The notes: generated by a model not told the origin, from the letters alone. Shown: positions 1 to 8,726, counted from the stretch's first letter. The stretch: 64,000 nucleotides of DNA from JBJYIN01 sp046237015 (GCF_046237015.1 NZ_JBJYIN010000013.1:62001-126000); one strand, 5' to 3'. Numbers and translations are program-made.

Positions 1-1041
1 CGAGCGTTATCGTTTGAGGCACAGGTTGTGATCCTTGATGAGCCCACCGCCGCGCTATCTCAACATGAAATTGTCGAGTTTTATCATATCGTCGAGCGCC
101 TGAAGCTCGAGGGGAAAGCGATCCTGTTCATTTCGCATAAATTCGATGAAATTTTTGCAATATCAGATTATTACACCGTATTGCGAGATGGTAACTGTGT
201 CAGCTCTGGCAACATTAACGACATCAGCGAACAACAGATGGTGACGATGATGGTGGGCAGAGAAGTCAGCCAAACGTATCCTAAAATTATCTGTGGGCTG
301 GGGGAGACGGTGTTACAGGTGCAACAGCTCAGCCATCCGACGGAATTTGCCAATATCAGTTTCAGTTTGCATAAAGGTGAAATTCTGGGTTTTTACGGGC
401 TGGTCGGTGCGGGGCGTACCGAACTGATGCAGGCGCTATTTGGTGTCACGCAACCCAGCAGCGGGAACATCCTGATTAACGGCCAGGAACAGCACTTTTC
501 CCATCCTGCGCACGCGATTCAAGCAGGGATTGTTTATGTACCAGAGGAACGACAAAAACAAGGTGCGGTTATTGAGCTCTCTATCAGTCAGAATATCAGC
601 CTGCCGCAACTCAGCCAGCTCAATCCGCATGGCGTTCTTAACGACAGGCAAGAGTGGGCGCTGGCGGAGGACTACGCCAAACGCCTGCAAGTTAAGGCCT
701 CCAGTTGGCGGCAGCCTGTGGGAACGTTGTCCGGTGGGAACCAACAAAAAGTAGTGATTGCCAAATGGCTGGCGACCCAACCGGATATCATCATTCTCGA
801 TGAACCAACCAAGGGGATTGATATTGGTTCAAAAGCTGCTGTTCATCAGTTTATGTCTGAGCTGGTTGGACGCGGGTTGGCCGTGATTATGGTGTCGTCG
901 GAGTTACCTGAAGTCATGGGCATGGCCGACAGGATTATTGTCATGCACGAAGGGCTGATGGTGGCAGAGTTTAAGGCCGGTGAAGCCAGTGCTGAAATGA
1001 TCGTCAGCGCCGCCAGTGGCGCAGGTAAGGAGGCGGCATGA
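1..1041 (+). CDS. Sugar ABC importer ATP-binding protein, 5' truncated (rhamnose RhaT-like)
   Basis: This is the ATPase of a ribose/rhamnose-class sugar importer; the gene starts upstream of the window, since the frame is open to base 1 and the first codons already read into the Walker B of the first nucleotide-binding domain (ILDEPTAAL). The second ATPase domain has the degenerate P-loop typical of this class (GLVGAGRTE, about 391-420), an ABC signature LSGGNQQK (about 727-750) and Walker B ILDEPTKGID (about 793-822). The stop overlaps the start of the first permease by 4 bases, so the genes are translationally coupled. Two different permeases downstream and sequence flavour suggest L-rhamnose as substrate (RhaT of RhaSTPQ), but AI-2 or another sugar is not excluded. 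The call of sugar ABC ATPase is safe; the substrate is inference. Confidence 0.85.
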   Translation, partial: RALSFEAQVVILDEPTAALSQHEIVEFYHIVERLKLEGKAILFISHKFDEIFAISDYYTVLRDGNCVSSGNINDISEQQMVTMMVGREVSQTYPKIICGLGETVLQVQQLSHPTEFANISFSLHKGEILGFYGLVGAGRTELMQALFGVTQPSSGNILINGQEQHFSHPAHAIQAGIVYVPEERQKQGAVIELSISQNISLPQLSQLNPHGVLNDRQEWALAEDYAKRLQVKASSWRQPVGTLSGGNQQKVVIAKWLATQPDIIILDEPTKGIDIGSKAAVHQFMSELVGRGLAVIMVSSELPEVMGMADRIIVMHEGLMVAEFKAGEASAEMIVSAASGAGKEAA

Positions 1042-2051
1042 TAAAAAGTCTGCTTAAGCAGCGTGAGCTGTTATTGGCGGTAGTGATCGTGTTGATGCTA
1101 CTGGCGATTGGTATACGCTCACCCGCGTTCCTCGGCATCGGTAATCTGTTGGAGATCTTTAACGACACCTCGATTCTGATCATTCTGGCGCTGGGGCAGA
1201 TGATGGTATTACTGACAAAAGGAATTGATTTGTCGATGGCTGCCAATCTGGCGCTGACCGGTATGATTGTTGCCCTGATCAATTTCAATTATCCCGAGAT
1301 TCCGGTATGGACATTAATATTACTGGCGACGGTATTGGGCTTGGTGATGGGCGCAATCAATGGGGTATTGGTGTGGAAAGTGGGTATCCCGCCGATTGTC
1401 GTTACGCTTGGCACCATGAGTATTTATCGCGGCGTTATTTTCCTGCTTTCTAAGGGGGGCTGGATTAACGCTCACCAGATGAGCCCTGACTTTCTTAATT
1501 TGCCGCGCAGTCCCTTTATTGGATTGCCGTTACTCGGTTGGTGCGCGATTGCAGCGCTGATCCTGGTCGCTTATTTTCTACGCTATAGCCGTACCGGACG
1601 GGCGTTGTATACCGCAGGAGGGAATGCGACGGCTGCTTATTACACCGGTATTAATGTCGGGAAAATGCAATTTATCAGTTTCTGTCTGTCTGGGGCACTC
1701 GCGGGATTCTGTGGCTACTTATGGATTTCCCGTTTTGCTGTGGCCTATGTGGATGTGGCGAATGGTTTTGAGTTACAGATTGTTGCCGCGTGCGTTATTG
1801 GTGGGATCAGCACGATGGGAGGGATTGGCTCGGTGATGGGCTGCCTGTTAGGCGCGCTATTTCTTGGCGTGATTAATAATGCCTTGCCGGTGATTAATGT
1901 CTCACCCTTTTGGCAAATGGCGATTTCTGGAGCCGTCATTGTCATTGCGGTGATCCTCAACGAACGTGCCAACAGGCGCAAAGGGCGGATGATTTTACGC
2001 CATTCCTCGCTCCTTCATGCCGAGCGCTCAGAATCAGAGGCTAAATCATGA
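1038..2051 (+). CDS. Sugar ABC importer permease 1 (RhaP-like)
   Basis: A 337-residue inner-membrane permease of the ribose/RbsC-type family (BPD_transp_2). It shows about eight to ten hydrophobic segments, the family signature GIDLSMAAN near residue 67, and the conserved C-terminal loop CVIGGISTMGGIGS that contacts the ATPase. The segment FNDTSILIILALGQM resembles, from memory, rhamnose permease RhaP. It overlaps the ATPase by 4 bases and the next permease by 4 bases, so all three are one operon. The C-terminal tail after the last membrane segment is basic and then polar. The substrate is inferred only from family resemblance and from the presence of two unlike permeases. Confidence 0.85.
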   Translation: MIKSLLKQRELLLAVVIVLMLLAIGIRSPAFLGIGNLLEIFNDTSILIILALGQMMVLLTKGIDLSMAANLALTGMIVALINFNYPEIPVWTLILLATVLGLVMGAINGVLVWKVGIPPIVVTLGTMSIYRGVIFLLSKGGWINAHQMSPDFLNLPRSPFIGLPLLGWCAIAALILVAYFLRYSRTGRALYTAGGNATAAYYTGINVGKMQFISFCLSGALAGFCGYLWISRFAVAYVDVANGFELQIVAACVIGGISTMGGIGSVMGCLLGALFLGVINNALPVINVSPFWQMAISGAVIVIAVILNERANRRKGRMILRHSSLLHAERSESEAKS

Positions 2052-3052
2052 ATAAGCCGTTAACTCCGAGAACGACAGCAGAACACGCGCCATCCGATGT
2101 GCCGCCATTCTTAAGCCGTTTGCTGTGCTGGGAAGGGTTCTTGTTGGCGGTGACGCTACTGGTATTTGTGATCAATGCGTTTGCTTCACCTTATTTCTTG
2201 AATATCTGGAATTTATCGGATGCGACGTTCAATTTTACCGAAAAAGCCATCATCGCATTACCGATGGCGATGCTCATCATTGCCAGAGAAATCGATTTAT
2301 CCGTTGCTTCCACGATGGCGTTGAGTTCTACGGTCATGGGTTTTTGTGCTCAGGTGGGGTGGTCTACGCCAGCGCTGGTGGGCATTGGGCTGAGTGTTGG
2401 ATTACTGTGTGGATTGATTAACGGTTTGCTGGTCACGCGCCTGAATCTTTCTTCAATTGTCATCACCATCGGCACGATGAGTTTGTTTCGCGGCATCACT
2501 TATGTTCTGCTGGGCGATCAGGCTTTGAGCCATTACCCAGCCAGCTTTGCCTGGTTTGGTCAAGGCTATGTTTTCGGCGCGTTATCGTTTGAGTTCGCGT
2601 TATTTCTGATGCTGAGCGTGGTGTTTTACTTCCTGCTGCACAAAACTAATTTTGGGCGTCGGACTTATGCGATTGGTAATAACCCTGTGGCAGCCTGGTA
2701 TTCCGGTATTAATGTGAAGCGTCATAACTTGATATTGTTTGCGTTGGTAGGGGCAATGTCCGGACTGTCTGCGGTGCTACTGACGTCTCGCCTGGGCAGT
2801 ACGCGCCCGACGCTGGCAATGGGATGGGAATTAAGCATTATTACGATAGTGGTGCTTGGCGGAGTCAGTGTTCTCGGCGGCTCTGGCTCGATGGTCGGCG
2901 TGATTGTCGCCGCGTTCCTGATGGGATTGTTAACCTTCGGCCTCAGCCTGCTAAATGTGCCGGGCATCGTGATGTCGGTGATTGTCGGCATGATGTTGAT
3001 TGTCGTGATTTCGTTACCGGTATTGTATCGGCGGGTAGTGAAAGGAGGGTAA
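2048..3052 (+). CDS. Sugar ABC importer permease 2 (RhaQ-like)
   Basis: A 334-residue second permease of the same BPD_transp_2 family, forming the likely heterodimeric channel with the preceding protein. Visible hallmarks are REIDLSVASTMAL near residue 82, ITIGTMSLFRGITYVL near 141 and the ATPase-contact loop VVLGGVSVLGGSGS near 272. The motif NLSDATFNFTEKA near residue 57 is characteristic of the RhaQ-like branch as I recall it. The start overlaps the stop of the previous permease (ATGA). It is the last gene of the operon seen here; no sugar-binding protein follows, so that gene must lie upstream of the window. After the stop the sequence becomes non-coding with an insertion-sequence relic. 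Confidence 0.85.
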   Translation: MNKPLTPRTTAEHAPSDVPPFLSRLLCWEGFLLAVTLLVFVINAFASPYFLNIWNLSDATFNFTEKAIIALPMAMLIIAREIDLSVASTMALSSTVMGFCAQVGWSTPALVGIGLSVGLLCGLINGLLVTRLNLSSIVITIGTMSLFRGITYVLLGDQALSHYPASFAWFGQGYVFGALSFEFALFLMLSVVFYFLLHKTNFGRRTYAIGNNPVAAWYSGINVKRHNLILFALVGAMSGLSAVLLTSRLGSTRPTLAMGWELSIITIVVLGGVSVLGGSGSMVGVIVAAFLMGLLTFGLSLLNVPGIVMSVIVGMMLIVVISLPVLYRRVVKGG

Positions 3053-3183
3053 GAGAAATGATTTTGTTGAGTAAATCATTTTTGATATGCGTCAAAGTCG
3101 TACCCATACCTCTTAGACAATGCGCATGTTGTACTGAAAATCCTGTAATGTCATGATGTTTGCTGCTTTCACTCACGCCATTG

Positions 3184-3468
3184 ATCCCACTCCTGCGCAT
3201 CGTCGTTCCGTAACGTCAGCCGCTGGTGCGCCACCAGCCTGATTCCGCTCTAACCTTCCATTTCCCCCTTGCCGAACATTTTCAGCCCGGTGGAATCAAT
3301 GACCGGATGAGCTACCTCTCCACGTGTCGGCATCTTGATGCGGACATTAACACTGTTGATACAGATATAATCTGGGCAACGTAGCAGCACATGCATCATC
3401 TGGAAAACCGAGTCGGTAAGGCCCTGCTATACCCGCAGGGTAAGGTGAAAGAGGCTTTTGAGCATCAG
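3184..3468 (-). pseudogene. IS5-family (IS903-like) transposase fragment, broken
   Basis: On the minus strand the stretch reads as a DDE transposase of the IS5 family: LMLKSLFHLTLRV, stop, GLTDSVFQMMHVLL, then a conserved core VIDSTGLKMFGKGEMEG followed by another stop. The VIDSTGLK motif carries the first catalytic Asp of these enzymes. In-frame TAG codons lie at 3427-3429 and 3250-3252, and both the N-terminal and C-terminal parts are missing, so it cannot make a functional enzyme. No terminal inverted repeats were recognised. It separates the importer operon from the AT-rich end of the LPS operon and marks an old insertion or recombination edge. Confidence 0.75.
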
Positions 3469-3544
3469 TATTAATTAGTACTTACATGTATATTTATATC
3501 AAATTGATCGATTTTTCTCCGTGTATTATTAAATTTTTAATTTG

Positions 3545-4303
3545 TTATGGTGTATATTCTATATTTAAAAATGGCTTTTTAAAAACTCTCCAAAAAAATC
3601 GCTTTATTCGATATGAATTATTTTTCTTCAGCAAATCGTGTATATATTTACTACGCTTTTCTTGAATGATATGCCTTTCTTGATTTAGTGAGGAAAGGTT
3701 TTCTGAATTTTCAATTAAACTTGTTATAGGTGGTTGCAATGAATAGATGTTGGCGAGCCCCAATTTTGAGAAATACCCCCATAAATCTGCTTCTATATAT
3801 ATAGGTTGGAGGTGTTTATGCAAAGAACGTGCAGCAGCATTGTTTATTATATATGAATGTGCTCTAGCGGCTTCATGAACTTTGTATAAACAATTGTCCC
3901 CTATTTTTATTTTATTGTTTTTTATAATACTATGTACTCTTGATAATAGATATATATTGGGTTTCTCGCTATTTAAGCAATCAAGTTCTTCAATGACATC
4001 AAGGATGCCGTTAACTTCTTGAATTTTAAAGACAACATCATCTTCTAATATTAACGCTATTTTAATATCGTTTTTTATAATTTCTTCATATATCTTCAAA
4101 TGAGATAATGCGCACCCAATCACACCCTTTGTCATAAAGTTATCAGGATAGCTAGGGCATGATTTTTTTAGTTCTAACTCATTGAGCTTGCTACCATCTA
4201 TAGCTTTAATAACGTTAACTTTAATATTTAATCGATTGCATTCATAAATGATTTTATCTCTTTTTTCTTTTTCTCTTTCTAAATTTATTGCGAAGGTTTT
4301 CAT
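3545..4303 (-). CDS. Family 25 glycosyltransferase (LPS biosynthesis)
   Basis: A GT25 (LOS/LPS beta-galactosyltransferase type, LpsA/LgtB-like) enzyme. The frame opens with an AINLEREKEKRD strand, followed by GVIGCALSHLKIYEE and the acidic LILEDDVVF motif that typically binds metal and nucleotide sugar, and a conserved EADLWGYFS segment. I chose the second in-frame ATG (4303): it has a GGA about 7 bases upstream, whereas the first ATG (4315) has no visible ribosome-binding site; the longer form is 256 residues. It is the last gene of the leftward waaQ operon and strongly AT-rich compared with waaQGP. The most likely role is adding a sugar to the outer core, donor and linkage unknown. Confidence 0.75.
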   Translation of the reverse strand: MKTFAINLEREKEKRDKIIYECNRLNIKVNVIKAIDGSKLNELELKKSCPSYPDNFMTKGVIGCALSHLKIYEEIIKNDIKIALILEDDVVFKIQEVNGILDVIEELDCLNSEKPNIYLLSRVHSIIKNNKIKIGDNCLYKVHEAARAHSYIINNAAARSLHKHLQPIYIEADLWGYFSKLGLANIYSLQPPITSLIENSENLSSLNQERHIIQEKRSKYIHDLLKKNNSYRIKRFFWRVFKKPFLNIEYTP

Positions 4304-4370
4304 TTTATTTTCCATAATTTAAATTAACTATAAATTTTATTTAAATTAATGTTACCCAACGTATTTTATC

Positions 4371-4379
4371 TTTTTTTTT
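4371..4379. repeat. Nine-base T homopolymer upstream of the GT25 gene
   Basis: A run of nine T on the plus strand (nine A in the sense direction of the leftward genes) sits in the AT-rich gap between the two terminal glycosyltransferase genes, about 68 bases before the chosen start of the GT25 gene. Homopolymers of this length can slip during replication; here it is non-coding, so any effect would be on transcript structure or a local promoter. Confidence 0.6.
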
Positions 4380-4448
4380 GATTAAGCTATTAAAGCTTTT
4401 TAAACTCAACTAACCACCAATTAAAATCTCACTATTTTTATAGAAAAT

Positions 4449-5183
4449 TTAGAATATATTTCTTTTTTTCCATGCCAGCAACTGTTGTAAAATTGTTGGA
4501 GGGGTAAATTGGGGAATCCATGGTAATTTAACTTCCCATGGCCTAGGGTTACCATGAAAACAAACGATACGAGAATCTTTCGGTAAATGCCCATTTCCTA
4601 GCGATAACTCATGATGAAACCCAGTCATGTTGCTATTAGCAATATGCGCTTTATAGCTTATGATCTTTCCTGGATGAATATTTTGCCAACGTAAGACATT
4701 TGGATATATAGAACCAATAAACCCTTGATCTCCCCATTGGTCTTTTGTGGTGCATTTTTCCATATAATACTTAGGATTTTCTAAAAATTTTTCCCATACA
4801 GATTCTTTATATTCATAAGGTATCTTCATCACTCCGCTTGCTGGTAATGGGAGGTTCGGAGCATTATGGCCTATCCCGAAAAAATCTGTTAGCATTACCA
4901 TACCTGCTGTTTTCATGAGCTCGGTAAGATCACCCGTGATAACAGTATCAATATCAATAAAAAAAATATCTCTTTTGCCAATGACAGGATGTTTAGGGTT
5001 GAATAATTCGATCTTCGACCACCATCCTGGCCAATTATGTTGTAATGGTATTGTTTTTACTCCTGGTATATTTCCGGCATCAGTTAAGCAAACAGACTCA
5101 TAACTTGATAACTGAGAATGTAACCATTGAGCGTGATTGGGAAGAAAATTTTTCCCTAATTTTAAGACAGTAACAATAAGCAT
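4449..5183 (-). CDS. Putative nucleotide-sugar glycosyltransferase (outer core LPS)
   Basis: A 244-residue soluble protein with a GT-A-like layout: an N-terminal beta-alpha start MLIVTVLKLG, a DID motif (DIFFIDIDTVITGD, residues about 72-85) expected to bind metal and the donor diphosphate, and WGDQGFIGS (about 150-158) resembling the acceptor/catalytic loop of GT8-like enzymes. I set the start at the ATG at 5183 because a strong GGGAGGA precedes it; the open frame extends 17 codons further but overlaps the neighbouring gene. Its family could not be named with certainty. Position inside the waaQ operon and the DxD motif support a sugar transferase for LPS core or a surface glycan. Confidence 0.65.
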   Translation of the reverse strand: MLIVTVLKLGKNFLPNHAQWLHSQLSSYESVCLTDAGNIPGVKTIPLQHNWPGWWSKIELFNPKHPVIGKRDIFFIDIDTVITGDLTELMKTAGMVMLTDFFGIGHNAPNLPLPASGVMKIPYEYKESVWEKFLENPKYYMEKCTTKDQWGDQGFIGSIYPNVLRWQNIHPGKIISYKAHIANSNMTGFHHELSLGNGHLPKDSRIVCFHGNPRPWEVKLPWIPQFTPPTILQQLLAWKKRNIF

Positions 5184-5193
5184 AGAATCCTCC

Positions 5194-6126
5194 CTAAATA
5201 CTAGAAAGACTATCAGAGTATTTTTTCTTTTCAAAAATATTTTCAGGTATTGAACTATTAATGGACATATTAATTATCTTTATATTTAATTTCTTCGTAA
5301 TATCACTTACATGAGTAAATGATGGTAAAATATTTTTTTCAAAATCTATTTCAAGCTGTGAATAAACTTTGTCTTTTTCATTCTCATAAAACCGTGGTTT
5401 ATCAAAGTTATTCATATCAAGTCCAGCAATATATATATCTTTGAAGCCCATATATATAATGATTTGCAACGCCCAGTAAACTACTGTCTTTCCAGGAAAG
5501 ACACCATTAGTGATATTCGTTTCAAAAGCAATATCCTCTTCTGATTCGTCTTTTTTATCATAAAAATAAACGCTCTGAGCCCTTTGAGTGTTGTTTTCTA
5601 TTTCCTTAATAGAGAACTTCGGTTCATAGATTCTTTTATATGCATCCTCAATAATAGCCACTTTGCAAAGGATAGATTTCAACCCAAACTTGTCGATAAT
5701 TCTTGTCAAGCCATCAATTTGTAGAAATAACAGTAAGTGTTTATCAGAAATAATTTCTTCTACAATCTTTGGGCGCTGATCGAAGAAATGAATATCAGTG
5801 ATGACATAAAAACTAAATTTAACTTTTTCTTTTATTGAATAAGCACCATTTACGCCTATTGCAATCGGATTTTTTTCTTCGGAGAAAGGCGTTTGATTGA
5901 CAGATGGCCCAGACGCAACGAGCATGATTTTTTCACTAAATTTCCCTTTCAGCGAAGATAACGGAATGATTGGAAAAGCCCTCCCTCTATAGATAAAACT
6001 GTTTATCTCTCCTTGTGATCCTCTTGTTATCTTCACATGCGGCCAACGTTTTCTGTTATGTTTATAACGAGTTGAATGCGTTATGCGATATAATAGTTTA
6101 TAGCATTCATCTAAAAACTGGTTCAT
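5194..6126 (-). CDS. WaaZ-like LPS core biosynthesis protein
   Basis: A 310-residue protein whose central part aligns by eye with E. coli WaaZ, which is needed for a third Kdo in the inner core: MLVASGPSVNQTPFS (about 68-82), GVNGAYS (91-97), YVITDIHFFDQR (107-118), and near the C-terminus IYIAGLDMNN and KLNIKIINMS. The ASGPS loop and internal DIHFF motif look like a nucleotide-binding glycosyltransferase-related fold, shared with MptE/DUF115-like proteins. It lies between a GT8 and another glycosyltransferase in the leftward waaQ operon, 6 bases after the GT8 gene stop. The role as a Kdo-modifying enzyme is inference from similarity; conservation is moderate and the N-terminal 50 residues are not obviously shared. 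Confidence 0.65.
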   Translation of the reverse strand: MNQFLDECYKLLYRITHSTRYKHNRKRWPHVKITRGSQGEINSFIYRGRAFPIIPLSSLKGKFSEKIMLVASGPSVNQTPFSEEKNPIAIGVNGAYSIKEKVKFSFYVITDIHFFDQRPKIVEEIISDKHLLLFLQIDGLTRIIDKFGLKSILCKVAIIEDAYKRIYEPKFSIKEIENNTQRAQSVYFYDKKDESEEDIAFETNITNGVFPGKTVVYWALQIIIYMGFKDIYIAGLDMNNFDKPRFYENEKDKVYSQLEIDFEKNILPSFTHVSDITKKLNIKIINMSINSSIPENIFEKKKYSDSLSSI

Positions 6127-6132
6127 TGTATA

Positions 6133-7089
6133 TTACGCACCTTTCCGAGATTTTATTTTTAGTTGAAAATACTTAATAAAAAAATACAATCCCTTCAAGT
6201 AATTTCCTTTTCGAATTTCAGATTTGGAATAAACTCGATAATCTGTACTCCGCATTTTACTTTGATAACTTTTTAATGGTGTATTTGCCCAAGGTGTAAA
6301 ATGCTTATAGAAAAGATAAAGATTTTGCGATAAGCCTGAATGTTCCTGATACCAGGGTTTTCTTCCTCCCGTAAAATGTATTATTTTTGGTAGGTTTTCT
6401 TTATCATAGAAAAAAGAATCTTTTTCTTTTTCACTTAACCAATTAAACAAATAGTTCCATTTCGTATTTAAGACTACTATATCGTTCTGTAAGACAATGT
6501 TTAAGGCATCTTGATCAGGATATATGAGTGCAATATTATCCTTTTTCAGAATATCATTAACTTCGTTTTCTATATTTCTAGTTATCCAGTTTTCTGTGTT
6601 TATATATAAAAAACCTGAGTTAAAGTAAAAATTATCTTTAAGCCCTAATCTTGTCGCATTTGCAGTATTAATTTTTTCCGTGTTGTCAGAAACTACTGCA
6701 CAAACTACATGATCAATATTGATAGTATTGATTTCTGATATATTAGAAAAACATAAAGTATCTACATCAAGATAGATAAATCGATCTACTTTATTATACA
6801 GTATTCTAGGCACTGCTAATCTCAAATAGATAGATCTATTAAGATGCTTTATAGAAAATTCTTCACTGTATTTTTCTATTTCATTTTCCGATATTTCATA
6901 TATTTCAATTTGATAACCAATATTTTTTATCCGGTCTTTATCATCAGAATTTACATTATACAAAAAAATATGGAATGTAATATCATTCCCTAAATTATTC
7001 ATCATTACTGATGTCATAGATACAGCAACATATTCTATGTAATTTGAATCTGCACAATATGCAATATTTATAGATGTGGTTTTATTCAT
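6133..7089 (-). CDS. GT8-family LPS core glycosyltransferase (WaaO/WaaI/WaaJ-like)
   Basis: A 318-residue GT8 enzyme of the type that adds hexoses from UDP-sugars to the outer core. Visible hallmarks are NIAYCADSNYIEYVAVS at the N-terminus, the metal-binding YLDVDTLC motif (DVD at about 108-110), FNSGFLYI, DQDALN and HFTGGRKPWY, followed by a C-terminal Glyco_transf_8C-like tail rich in Lys and aromatic residues that contacts the membrane. Length matches WaaO/WaaJ (about 335). It sits 35 bases after the phosphoethanolamine transferase gene in the same operon. The exact donor (glucose or galactose) and acceptor cannot be read from the sequence. Base composition is markedly AT-rich. Confidence 0.8.
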   Translation of the reverse strand: MNKTTSINIAYCADSNYIEYVAVSMTSVMMNNLGNDITFHIFLYNVNSDDKDRIKNIGYQIEIYEISENEIEKYSEEFSIKHLNRSIYLRLAVPRILYNKVDRFIYLDVDTLCFSNISEINTINIDHVVCAVVSDNTEKINTANATRLGLKDNFYFNSGFLYINTENWITRNIENEVNDILKKDNIALIYPDQDALNIVLQNDIVVLNTKWNYLFNWLSEKEKDSFFYDKENLPKIIHFTGGRKPWYQEHSGLSQNLYLFYKHFTPWANTPLKSYQSKMRSTDYRVYSKSEIRKGNYLKGLYFFIKYFQLKIKSRKGA

Positions 7090-7124
7090 TTTTTATTTCA
7101 ACCCAATCCAGAAATCCAACTATT

Positions 7125-8726
7125 TTATTTAGCATGAGAGTGTTTTAACTCATTATAATTATAAATATTATAACCACTATCCATAACCTCATACTTATCT
7201 TTATAAGTATTGATTATATTATCTATATCAGGCTCGCTAATGTCAGTTTTATGTTTAATTCCCATCCAGGCATTTATTAACTGGTAATTATAAATAGTGG
7301 AAAAAAACTCGTTAATGATCTTATTATTTTTTCCTACATTAATCATCGGGCTATACCAAATAAACATTGGAACATGGTAGGCTTCCTGGCTTGGAGATGT
7401 TCCGCCGTGGTAATACAATGTGCTGCTTTCCGGGTTTCTTTCAAGAGCATGATCGGAAAAATACAAAATTGATGTTTTTGTATCTTTAAAATGCTCAAAT
7501 AATTCACCTAATAAATCATCGGTATAACGAATGGAATTATCATATTCAGCATCAATACCATCGTTTTTTTCGGTAAATATCGCAGTTTCCGCATTCGGTG
7601 GATATCGGTTTTCCGCAGGTTCATGGCTACCGTAGAGATGCAGAACGATAAGTTTCTTTTTATTTTCCTTATTATTATTGAGAATTTCATATAAAGGTAG
7701 CAGTAGCCCTTTATCATACCCTGTAATCCATAATTTATTCTGCGCATTCATTGCAATGGAGGATACGGCGGTACCTTTACTACCGAAAGCGCTTTGAACG
7801 CTTAGCCATGAGGTTTCAAAACCAGCCTGATTAGCGATATTAATAATATTATCGGGATAATTGTGAATACTATGATTGGTCACCGTGTCTTTAGTTAACG
7901 CTAACGGTACGGCTAACGCGGTAATCGGTGCTCCGCTAATGGCATTATTAAATAAAACAATATTTTCTAACTGTTCCTGTAATTTAGGCGTTGTCGGTTT
8001 CAGATAGCCATAAACGCTCATATTTCCTACACGGGCAGACTCGCCAACAATCACGATATAATTATCGATACCCGTTTCTCTGGTTATCAAATCATAGGTT
8101 AGAATATTATTTTTAATAGAATCTAACAGATTTTCTTCCTGTAATGCCTTCAGAAAGTAGCCGATGTTATATATTGGTATATATGAACTAAATCTGGATG
8201 CTACTTGAAATACTTTGCTGGAACTCTCATGTATTGGATGAGTCTGGCTATATTTTATGGATTTGATTATGCCGTAAGAAAGTGTACATAATAAAATTAT
8301 TAATGATATTTTCCATTTGTTTTTATTTGTCTTTTTATTAGATAAAATAGTCAGTATTAATAGTAATGATATCGCTAAAAAAAGAAATACATAATAAATA
8401 TAAACGCCTAGCATGGAAAAGAATTCTGAGGTATTGCTATTTATAATACTTAACGCGAATCCATCGTTAAATGAACTATTAAACGTGAACCATGAATAAA
8501 GTGTTAACGTAATATCAGCGGATAATAATAATACAATGGGCAGCGAGACTAGGGTTCTTATTTTTATTGATGCTATATTTCTGGCAAGATAAATAAAAAG
8601 AATGAATGATATTAAACGAGATGATAAATGTATACTAGATGTTAGTGTGATAGTAATGAAACTAAAAAATATAAATGTTACTATGAATAAGATATAACTT
8701 CCCTGTGTTTTTACTATGCTCATCAT
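7125..8726 (-). CDS. Phosphoethanolamine transferase, membrane sulfatase-fold (Ept family)
   Basis: A 533-residue inner-membrane enzyme with about five N-terminal transmembrane segments (residues 10-160) and a periplasmic alkaline-phosphatase/sulfatase-fold domain, the layout of EptA/B/C that move phosphoethanolamine from phosphatidylethanolamine to LPS. The active-site motif reads IVIVGESARVGNMSVYGY, with Ser at about 230 where many relatives have the nucleophilic Thr. Other metal-site motifs are YFSDHALE and YHGGTSPSQEAYHVP. A second ATG (8723) is better spaced from GGGA than the first. It follows waaP by about 70 bases in the operon, so a core heptose phosphate or core sugar is the likely target, inferred from context only. 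Confidence 0.8.
   Translation of the reverse strand: MMSIVKTQGSYILFIVTFIFFSFITITLTSSIHLSSRLISFILFIYLARNIASIKIRTLVSLPIVLLLSADITLTLYSWFTFNSSFNDGFALSIINSNTSEFFSMLGVYIYYVFLFLAISLLLILTILSNKKTNKNKWKISLIILLCTLSYGIIKSIKYSQTHPIHESSSKVFQVASRFSSYIPIYNIGYFLKALQEENLLDSIKNNILTYDLITRETGIDNYIVIVGESARVGNMSVYGYLKPTTPKLQEQLENIVLFNNAISGAPITALAVPLALTKDTVTNHSIHNYPDNIINIANQAGFETSWLSVQSAFGSKGTAVSSIAMNAQNKLWITGYDKGLLLPLYEILNNNKENKKKLIVLHLYGSHEPAENRYPPNAETAIFTEKNDGIDAEYDNSIRYTDDLLGELFEHFKDTKTSILYFSDHALERNPESSTLYYHGGTSPSQEAYHVPMFIWYSPMINVGKNNKIINEFFSTIYNYQLINAWMGIKHKTDISEPDIDNIINTYKDKYEVMDSGYNIYNYNELKHSHAK

Noticed and set aside
2125..2421. 98-codon open frame inside the second permease
   Set aside because: It is in another frame of a clearly coding gene and has no support of its own.
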